Positions 1 to 4,354 of a DNA stretch of 8,757 nt are shown here, one piece after another; position 1 is the stretch's first letter; every line of letters begins with the position of its first letter. The notes below the pieces were generated by a model. That model did not search any database. It was not told where the DNA came from and saw only the letters and a list, made by a program, of their open reading frames with translations. The stretch is from assembly GCA_964461295.1 (NCBI GenBank), contig CAYWTX010000295.1, forward strand, positions 1 through 8,757, given 5' to 3'. The position numbers and the translations under genes are program-made. The stretch is from CAYWTX01 sp964461295. GTDB lineage: Bacteria > Planctomycetota > Phycisphaerae > SM23-33.

Positions 1-1
1 G

Positions 2-97
2 CGCGTCGAATATGACTACCCGGGCAAACCGTCAACTCCCGGGGCCGGTCTCGCACCGGCTGGACACGCAGCCTTGCAGGCTGCAAAGGAAACCTGA
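2..97 (+). CDS. Possible C-terminal tail of an upstream gene (partial)
   Basis: An open frame enters from the left edge and runs 31 codons to a TGA at 95-97. The peptide begins RVEYDYPGKP and ends AALQAAKET. The first third (VEYDYPGKPS) reads like ordinary protein. The rest is Ala/Gly/Pro-rich and overlaps two small hairpins at 44-60 and 68-84, so it may be translated intergenic sequence. No family can be named from so short a tail. Codon third positions are not strongly GC-biased, unlike the firm genes in this window, which weakens the call. The alternative is that it is not coding at all. Confidence 0.3.
   Translation, partial: RVEYDYPGKPSTPGAGLAPAGHAALQAAKET
44..84. repeat. Two adjacent short hairpins
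   Basis: GCCGGT (44-49) pairs with ACCGGC (55-60) around a 5-nt loop. GCAGCC (68-73) pairs with GGCTGC (79-84), also around a 5-nt loop. They lie at or just before the stop at 95-97 of the possible upstream gene, so they could be part of a terminator, but no T-run follows. They could equally be an intergenic repeat; the sequence does not decide. Confidence 0.4.
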
Positions 98-344
98 TTT
101 AGCGGGGCGGGACCGGGCGGCCGGGAGGGGGTGGGGGGTTAGGGGGGGGGCGTCCAGCCCGCCACCGCGGGGCTTCCCGATACCGCAAAACGCTCTGCTT
201 GCCACGACTCCGCTCCTTTGCGGCAGTTTCAACGGCGGTTCCGGTCAGTCCGTGCGTCCTGGATGGACAAACCGTCAGCGGCAGCGCGCGAGGATACCAC
301 GGCCCGGCAGTTGCGGCAAGAAAAGACACGCAAGTGCGCCTGGC
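98..344. other. Gene-free stretch with G-rich tract; probable IS91-type flank
   Basis: No convincing coding frame is visible on either strand; the open frames here are low-complexity GC readings. The stretch holds the G-run cluster at 123-150 and a hairpin with arms AGCCCGC (156-162) and GCGGGGCT (167-174), which has one bulged base. It lies directly beyond the stop codon of the transposase fragment that ends at 345. It may therefore include the original right-hand end of that element, but no defined boundary was identified. Confidence 0.4.
123..150 (+). other. G-quadruplex-type G-run tract
   Basis: Four G runs of 3, 5, 6 and 9 bases are separated by loops of A, T and TTA. This fits the classical intramolecular quadruplex pattern on the plus strand, with a C-rich complement on the minus strand. 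More GGG runs lie just upstream at about 104-125. The tract is outside any supported gene and beyond the end of the IS91-like transposase remnant. Folding and function are inferred from the pattern only. The longest run is also a likely place for sequence-length error. Confidence 0.6.
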
Positions 345-578
345 TCAGGAGTCGAACGGGATGTCGAGCTGCCGCACCGATTCGGCCGCTTCGCGGCGGG
401 CGTACTCCAGGAAGTCGGGGTCAGGCTCGTAGGTTTGGCCGGAGTCCGCGCCGCGAGCGTGCGAGGTGGCGGCAGCGGTGGGGGCAGGCGGTCCGCAACT
501 GGCGCGGTCGTCCCAGAGGCCGCAGTGGCGGAGGATTTTTTCGATGACGTCGTTTTCTTCTTGGGGGCGAACGGGGAC
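345..578 (-). pseudogene. IS91-like transposase, C-terminal fragment
   Basis: On the minus strand a 77-residue frame runs from just after an in-frame stop (579-581) to a TGA at 345-347. It contains DVIEKILRHCGLW, followed by a variable Ala/Pro-rich linker and the end EYARREAAESVRQLDIPFDS. This matches my memory of the C-terminus of IS91-type Y2 transposases, where a DVIEKILRH-like motif follows a CPxCGG zinc-type motif. That CPxCGG motif and the catalytic tyrosines are absent. The frame differs from the partner fragment at 761-1021, so the gene is broken. The family call rests on recognition, not on a search. Confidence 0.7.
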
Positions 579-760
579 TCATGCCTCTAACGCACACAGG
601 GCCGTCGGAACTCCCGTCCTGGCACGGGTGTCCTTGGCAAACGCGGCGGGGACGGGTTTGGGACACCTCCAAAGGACGTTTGCGGATAACTACCGTGCCA
701 GCACGGTAGTTATTGCGGCCGATGGGGTCCCCCACGGGCGGGACGCCCGTGCCACACCGG
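579..760. repeat. Hairpin-rich insertion inside the IS91-like remnant
   Basis: This stretch replaces the transposase segment expected between the two fragments. It carries three hairpins that share the 8-base core TGGCACGG or its complement. Hairpin 1 has arms CCCGT/ACGGG (613-628). Hairpin 2 has 13-bp perfect arms (686-698 and 701-713) with a 2-nt loop. Hairpin 3 has arms CACGGGCG/CGCCCGTG (733-740 and 744-751). In addition, the 14 bases at 620-633 match the reverse complement of 741-754 at 13 of 14 positions. No protein frame is convincing. It resembles the CACGGGCG-type intergenic repeats common in planctomycete genomes; that comparison is from memory. Confidence 0.6.
686..713. repeat. Perfect 13-bp inverted repeat, 2-nt loop
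   Basis: The arm ATAACTACCGTGC (686-698) is followed by CA (699-700) and the exact reverse complement (701-713). It is the strongest small palindrome in the window. It lies in the sequence interrupting the IS91-like transposase. The stem is too tight for a normal RNA loop, so it may matter as DNA (a cruciform or recombination target) or as a symmetric protein-binding site. Its role is unknown. Confidence 0.75.
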
Positions 761-1021
761 GAGGTGCTCGCCCTTGTTGGGGATGTGCTGGGTGAGTTCG
801 GGCAGGAAGTCCAGGGGTTGGAAGAGTTGGAAGTTCCGGCGGATGCCGGGCAGGAGTTCGGCGCTGGCGGGGTCGGGGTATCGCTGGGGGTTGTCCTTCT
901 CGGCCTTGTAGAGGACCTTGCCATCGGGCGTGATGCTGATGAGGCGGGCGAGGCTGAAGGGGCCGCGGAAGATGTACTGTGCGTGCCGCTCTTGGCATGC
1001 CGCCATCCTGCCCGCGAACCT
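761..1021 (-). pseudogene. IS91-like transposase, central fragment
   Basis: The minus strand reads 87 residues that include QYIFRGPFSLARLI, ITPDGKVLYKAEKD and FLPELTQHIPNKGEHL. These are characteristic of the central part of IS91-type rolling-circle (Y2) transposases, which nick one strand at the element's ends. After HIPNKGEHL the family continues with a YYGWYSN-like motif containing catalytic tyrosine. Here the match stops at about 761 and runs into hairpin repeats, so the tyrosine motif is missing. The N-terminus is also lost: upstream there is only a short unmatched stretch and a stop at 1040-1042. The element cannot make a working enzyme. Confidence 0.75.
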
Positions 1022-1052
1022 TCGGCTGTCAACCCAAAACTAGGGCGCGTCG

Positions 1053-1072
1053 CTAGTTGCCTCTAGTTGCCT
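1053..1072. repeat. Tandem 10-bp duplication at the IS junction
   Basis: CTAGTTGCCT occurs twice back to back at 1053-1062 and 1063-1072. It sits exactly where the IS91-like remnant (minus strand) meets the IS66-like remnant (plus strand). It could be a scar of insertion or deletion, or simple slippage. It is too short to identify as a target-site duplication, because the partner copy is not on the other side of an element. Confidence 0.5.
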
Positions 1073-1316
1073 GTTCCGCGCGGGCGTGGAGCCGACGAAC
1101 AACGCCGCGGAACGGGCGGTGCGCACGGCCGTGATCGACCGTCGGATCACGCAGGGCAGCCGTTCGCTCATGGGGCGGCAGTGGAACGAGCGAATCTGGA
1201 CGGTGCTGGGCACGTGCCGCAAGCAAGGGCGGTCGGCTTGGCGGTTCTTGCAGGATGCGTTGTTGGCCTTCCACAGTCACGGGCCTGCTCCGTCGCTCAT
1301 TCCTCAGGCCACGTAG
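1071..1316 (+). pseudogene. IS66-family transposase, C-terminal fragment
   Basis: The frame reads LFRAGVEPTNNAAERAVRTA and ends at a TAG (1314-1316). TNNxAER is the hallmark C-terminal motif of IS66-type DDE transposases and carries the final catalytic acidic residue. RIWTVLGTCRKQGRSAWRFL is the usual helical tail. About 81 residues remain of a protein that is normally 450-550 residues, and the first two catalytic Asp residues are missing. The frame is open back to 1044, but the 5' part is not recognisable. A GTG at 1086 could serve as a start, but there is no reason to think the remnant is expressed. Confidence 0.85.
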
Positions 1317-1374
1317 GGCCCTGAACGGTTACCGGCCGGCACAGGGCACCGCGGGGCAGGGCATTCGTCCAGTA

Positions 1375-1398
1375 CGGCGAACGGGCCGGCGAACGGGC
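1375..1398. repeat. Tandem 12-bp duplication
   Basis: CGGCGAACGGGC is present twice without a gap (1375-1386 and 1387-1398) and is followed by CGGCCGG. It lies between the IS66 remnant and the PEP-CTERM promoter. It is most simply explained by replication slippage. Confidence 0.6.
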
Positions 1399-1468
1399 CG
1401 GCCGGCTCAGGCAGGCGGATGCTTTCGTGCAATTGCCCTTCCGCGGGAAAAAATCTCCAGATTGCCCG

Positions 1469-1497
1469 TTCACGAATCCACGGTTCTCCCGTATACT
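1469..1497 (+). promoter_or_regulatory. Predicted sigma70-type promoter for the PEP-CTERM gene
   Basis: A -35-like TTCACG (1469-1474, 4 of 6 consensus) is separated by 17 bp from a -10-like TATACT (1492-1497, 5 of 6). The surroundings are more AT-rich than most of the window. Transcription would begin near 1504 and leave a leader of about 110 nt before the ATG at 1613. This is a prediction from motif and spacing only. Confidence 0.5.
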
Positions 1498-1597
1498 ATG
1501 TGCTGATACGTGATGGCTCGTCGCATGGCCGGAGATCGCTCAAACCAGGCCGGGCGGCGTGCCCAAAGCTCAAGCTGGTTCGCCACGAGGAAGACAC

Positions 1598-1604
1598 AGG
1601 AGAA
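1598..1604 (+). promoter_or_regulatory. Ribosome binding site that fixes the start at 1613
   Basis: AGGAGAA lies 8 nt before the ATG at 1613. A longer reading from the in-frame GTG at 1559 would add 18 residues ahead of an obvious signal peptide and has no comparable site, so 1613 is preferred. Confidence 0.8.
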
Positions 1605-1612
1605 GTCTGCTC

Positions 1613-2236
1613 ATGCTCAATCTTCGCACAATCTCCGTCTCCGTTTCCATGCTCACGCTGTGCGCCGCCCTGGCCTCGGCGGCGCCGATCAGCTTTGACG
1701 GCAACATCGTGCCGGGCGAAGGGTACCTGTATCGCCTGGAGGACGGCAACTCCCCGGCCGACACGGAGACACCGATGAACAGCGACTGGGACATCGACGC
1801 TGTAACGTTGGCGATTGACGTCCCGAACGGATGGGCCTACGTCGGCCTGGACGTGATGGGCACGTTCGACCGCAACGGCAGCGGGACCACGCCGTGGAGC
1901 AAGAGCACGGTCTTCACGGGCCAGTTCATCACGCCAACGGCGGATCGCATCTTCGAGTTCACCTCGACGGCCACGACGCAGAAGTTGACGGTCGACGGCG
2001 CCGTCGTGCCGGTCGGGGACTGGGACGCCGCCTACGGAACCGACCTGGAACTGAAGATCAAGCTGTCGTACGTGGCGACCATCGCCAGCCCGGTATTCGA
2101 CTTCTTCGGCGGGCTGGACGATCGGGGCACCAGCGAGGATGACTACCTGACCGCGTCGGTCGCGCCCGAACCGGGCACGGTGGCGCTGCTGGCGCTGGGC
2201 GGCATTGCCGCGCTGCTGCGCCGGCGAGGGAAGTGA
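1613..2236 (+). CDS. Secreted PEP-CTERM sorting-domain protein
   Basis: This is a 207-residue exported protein. Residues 1-23 form a signal peptide with hydrophobic SVSMLTLCAALASA and a likely cleavage after ASA (23). The C-terminus has the three parts of a PEP-CTERM tag: PEP at 185-187, a hydrophobic segment at about 189-202, and RRRGK at 203-207. In the known system, exosortase and its partners recognise this tag and place the protein at the cell surface. The middle (about 24-180) is acidic and beta-rich. It starts with ISFDGNIVPGEGYLY, has SDWDIDAVTLAIDV and ends near FFGGLDDRGTSEDD. I suspect a DOMON/CBM9-like beta-sandwich, but this is a guess from the pattern and no function can be given. 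The gene is monocistronic, has its own predicted promoter and converges on the carbamoyltransferase. No exosortase gene is present in the window. Confidence 0.9.
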   Translation: MLNLRTISVSVSMLTLCAALASAAPISFDGNIVPGEGYLYRLEDGNSPADTETPMNSDWDIDAVTLAIDVPNGWAYVGLDVMGTFDRNGSGTTPWSKSTVFTGQFITPTADRIFEFTSTATTQKLTVDGAVVPVGDWDAAYGTDLELKIKLSYVATIASPVFDFFGGLDDRGTSEDDYLTASVAPEPGTVALLALGGIAALLRRRGK

Positions 2237-2284
2237 GACAGCCAACAGCGCCGGGCCACCGAACGAACGAAGCCGTGCCGGGAA

Positions 2285-2302
2285 GCAAGCTGCTGAGCTT
2301 GC
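2285..2302. terminator. Hairpin between convergent genes, possible terminator
   Basis: GCAAGCT (2285-2291) and AGCTTGC (2296-2302) form a 7-bp perfect stem with a GCTG loop. GGAA on the left can partly extend against TCTTC on the right. It lies in the 96-bp gap between the PEP-CTERM stop (2236) and the carbamoyltransferase stop (2333), where a bidirectional terminator would be expected. There is no clear T-run on either side, so intrinsic termination is uncertain. Confidence 0.4.
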
Positions 2303-2332
2303 GTCTTCGTGGCCGCTGAAAACCACCCCGGA

Positions 2333-4165
2333 TCAATCGGGGGCGAACTGCGCCAAGTGGCGCCGCGCCTCGTGCTCACTGGCGCCGCGCTGCTCAGATT
2401 TCAGAAGCACGAAGTCTTCGATTACCAGCGCGTCGATGTTCGTGGCCATGAAGCAGCGATAGGCGTCGGCGGGGGTACAGACGATCGGCTCGCCGCGCAC
2501 GTTGAAGCTCGTGTTGATCAGCACCGGGCAACCCGTGCGGGCCTCGAACGCCTTCAGCAACCTGTAGAACCGCCCGTGCCGCTGCGCGTCCACCGTCTGC
2601 ACGCGGGCGGAGCAGTCCACGTGCGTGACGGCGGGAATCGTCGAGCGGACGGCCTTGAGTTTGTCCAAGCCCGCCAGCCCGTCGGGCGCGCCGGTGATCC
2701 GCAGGCCCTCGGCTACCGGCGCGGTTACCAGCATGTAGGGGCTGTCGAAACCGCCCTCCGTCGCGAAGTACTCGCTCGCCCGCTCGCGGAGCACGGCCGG
2801 CGCGAACGGCCGGAACGATTCGCGGAACTTCACTTTCACGTTCATGACGGTTTGCATCTCGGCGCCGCGGGCGTCGCCGAGGATGCTGCGGTTGCCCAGG
2901 GCTCGCGGGCCAAACTCCATCCGCCCCTGCACCCAACCGACGACCTTCTGCCCGGCGATCATCTCGGCGGCGGCATCGCACAGGGCGGCCTCGTCGTCGA
3001 TGCGGCGGTAGACGGCCCCAACGTCGTCGATCGCCTGCCGGACCTGTTCGACGCTGAACGCCGGGCCCAGCAGCGAGCCGCGCTGCGAGTCGTCGGCCCG
3101 CGGCGTTCGCGGATGGCCAAGAAGCTGGTGCCAGATCAGCATCGCGGCGCCGAGCGCGGCGCCGGCGTCGCCGGCCGCCGGCTGAATCCAGATGCGCTCG
3201 AACGGCCCCTCGCGGAGCAACCGCCCGTTGGCGACGCAGTTGAGCGCGACGCCGCCGGCCAGGCACAGATCGCTCAGGCCGGTGAGGTTGTGGAGGTGGC
3301 GCGCGGAGGCGAGCATCACGCGTTCGGTGACTCGCTGGACGGAGGCGGCGAGGTCCATCTCGCGCTGGCTGATCGGGCCGTCGGGGCGGCGCGGCGGGCC
3401 GCCGAAGAGCCCCTCGAACTTGCGCGAGGTCATCCGAGGGCCCTGGCAGTAGTCAAAGTACGCCATGTTCATGCGGAAGGAACCATCCTCGCGCAGGTCG
3501 ATCAACTCGCGGAGGATGGTTTCCTCGTAGCGCGGCTCGCCGTAAGGAGCCAGGCCCATCAGCTTGTACTCGCCCGAGTTCACGCGGAACCCGCAGAAGT
3601 ACGTGAAGGCCGAGTACAGCAGCCCCAGCGAGTGCGGGAATCGCAGTTCGTGCGTCAGTTCGATGCGGTTGCCGCGGCCGACGCCGAGACTGGCCGTCGC
3701 CCACTCGCCCACGCCGTCAAGGGTGAGGATGGCCGCGGCGTCGAAGGGCGAGGGGAAGAACGCGCTGGCCGCGTGCGACTCGTGGTGCTCGGCGAAGACG
3801 ATTCGCTTGCGGTAGCGGCCGAGCGGGCCGCGGCGAATCTCGCGCGGCACGTGCAGCTTGCGGCGCAGCCACGACGGCATCGCGGACAGGAACGAGCGGA
3901 ACCCCGCCGGCGCGAAGGCCAGGTACGTCTCGAGCAGGCGCTCGAATTTCAGCAGCGGCTTATCGTAGAAGCCCACGTAGTCGAGCTGGTCGGGCGCGAC
4001 GCTCCCCTCGGCCATGCAGTATTCCACGGCGCGGGCGGGGAAGCCGCTGTCGTGCTTGACGCGGGTGAACCGCTCCTCCTGGGCGGCGGCAACGACCTGG
4101 CCGTCGACGATCAGTGCGGCCGCCGAGTCGTGATAGAAGGCGGAGATACCCAGGATGGCCGTCAT
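2333..4165 (-). CDS. Carbamoyltransferase, NodU/CmcH/TobZ family
   Basis: This 610-residue cytoplasmic enzyme is complete. Members transfer a carbamoyl group from carbamoyl phosphate, through an ATP-dependent carbamoyl-adenylate, to a hydroxyl of a sugar, antibiotic or toxin. The N-terminal Kae1-like domain starts with ILGISAFYHDSAAALIVDG. HHESHAASAF gives His127 and His131, LTLDGVGE gives Asp150, and AAGDAGAALGAA gives Asp333. The H-x3-H then 19-residue spacing to Asp matches the iron/ATP site of TobZ as I remember it. The C-terminal domain (about 400-610) has FGPRALGNRSIL (418-429) and NTSFNVRGEPIVCTPADA (551-568). A start at 4213 would add 16 residues, but that ATG lies inside the predicted -10 box, so 4165 is chosen. 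The acceptor cannot be named: no glycosyltransferase, polysaccharide or antibiotic genes are visible next to it. Confidence 0.93.
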   Translation of the reverse strand: MTAILGISAFYHDSAAALIVDGQVVAAAQEERFTRVKHDSGFPARAVEYCMAEGSVAPDQLDYVGFYDKPLLKFERLLETYLAFAPAGFRSFLSAMPSWLRRKLHVPREIRRGPLGRYRKRIVFAEHHESHAASAFFPSPFDAAAILTLDGVGEWATASLGVGRGNRIELTHELRFPHSLGLLYSAFTYFCGFRVNSGEYKLMGLAPYGEPRYEETILRELIDLREDGSFRMNMAYFDYCQGPRMTSRKFEGLFGGPPRRPDGPISQREMDLAASVQRVTERVMLASARHLHNLTGLSDLCLAGGVALNCVANGRLLREGPFERIWIQPAAGDAGAALGAAMLIWHQLLGHPRTPRADDSQRGSLLGPAFSVEQVRQAIDDVGAVYRRIDDEAALCDAAAEMIAGQKVVGWVQGRMEFGPRALGNRSILGDARGAEMQTVMNVKVKFRESFRPFAPAVLRERASEYFATEGGFDSPYMLVTAPVAEGLRITGAPDGLAGLDKLKAVRSTIPAVTHVDCSARVQTVDAQRHGRFYRLLKAFEARTGCPVLINTSFNVRGEPIVCTPADAYRCFMATNIDALVIEDFVLLKSEQRGASEHEARRHLAQFAPD

Positions 4166-4211
4166 TGAGCTTCCCGCTTCCAGCCGCCAGCTTCCAACTG
4201 ACGGAAGGCGC

Positions 4212-4241
4212 ATTATGACCTGCGGGGCGGGTGCGGTTCAA
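4212..4241 (-). promoter_or_regulatory. Predicted sigma70-type promoter for the carbamoyltransferase
   Basis: On the minus strand a -35-like TTGAAC (4236-4241, 4 of 6) is followed after 18 bp by a -10-like CATAAT (4212-4217, 5 of 6). Transcription would start near 4205 and give a short leader of about 40 nt before the ATG at 4165. The hairpin at 4245-4271 lies immediately upstream of the -35 box. The prediction rests on motif and spacing only. Confidence 0.5.
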
Positions 4242-4244
4242 TCA

Positions 4245-4271
4245 CGCCGCAGGGGCGCGCGCCTTGCGGCG
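4245..4271. repeat. GC-rich hairpin just upstream of the carbamoyltransferase promoter
   Basis: CGCCGCA (4245-4251) pairs with TGCGGCG (4265-4271). The interior contains the self-complementary GGCGCGCGCC (4254-4263), so almost the whole segment can fold into one stem with a small mismatch. It abuts the predicted -35 element at 4236-4241. It could end transcription coming from the PQQ gene, act as an operator, or be a dispersed repeat. There is no T-run. Confidence 0.45.
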
Positions 4272-4304
4272 GCAGGCAGAGACCCCAACCACAGAGAGCG
4301 AGGA

Positions 4305-4333
4305 GGCCGCAAAGACGCGTCTTCTTTGCGGCC
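4305..4333. repeat. 10-bp inverted repeat after the PQQ gene, possible terminator
   Basis: GGCCGCAAAG (4305-4314) pairs exactly with CTTTGCGGCC (4324-4333). The nine bases between are themselves part of the palindrome AAGACGCGTCTT. It begins about 22 nt past the stop of the PQQ-like gene on the minus strand, a normal place for a terminator. The neighbouring bases on the minus strand read as purine-rich CGCAAAG- and CGAAGGACGCAAAG-like repeats. These resemble dispersed intergenic repeats I recall from planctomycetes and other phyla. No T-run is visible, so termination is only possible, not shown. Confidence 0.5.
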
Positions 4334-4354
4334 TTTGCGTCCTTCGCGGTGGAA

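Larger units (their letters stand above)
1317..1612. other. Gene-free stretch and leader of the PEP-CTERM gene
   Basis: No supported gene is present. The stretch contains a tandem 12-bp duplication at 1375-1398, a good sigma70-type promoter at 1469-1497 and an expected 5' leader of roughly 110 nt before the ATG at 1613. The possible end of the IS66 element, just after its stop codon at 1316, was not recognised. Confidence 0.5.

Noticed and set aside
12..590. A 192-codon plus-strand open frame at the left end
   Set aside because: It runs through the G-run tract and opposite the IS91-like C-terminal fragment. The peptide is Arg/Gly/Ser-rich with no pattern, so it is a GC-content artefact.
579..760. 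CRISPR array suggested by repeated hairpins
   Set aside because: The hairpins differ in length and sequence outside the 8-base core, alternate in orientation and have no regular spacers.
2309..4168. A 619-codon open frame on the plus strand opposite the carbamoyltransferase
   Set aside because: It mirrors the carbamoyltransferase gene in the codon-antisense phase. High-GC genes often leave this phase free of stops. The peptide has no recognisable motif, and the minus-strand protein has clear family motifs throughout.
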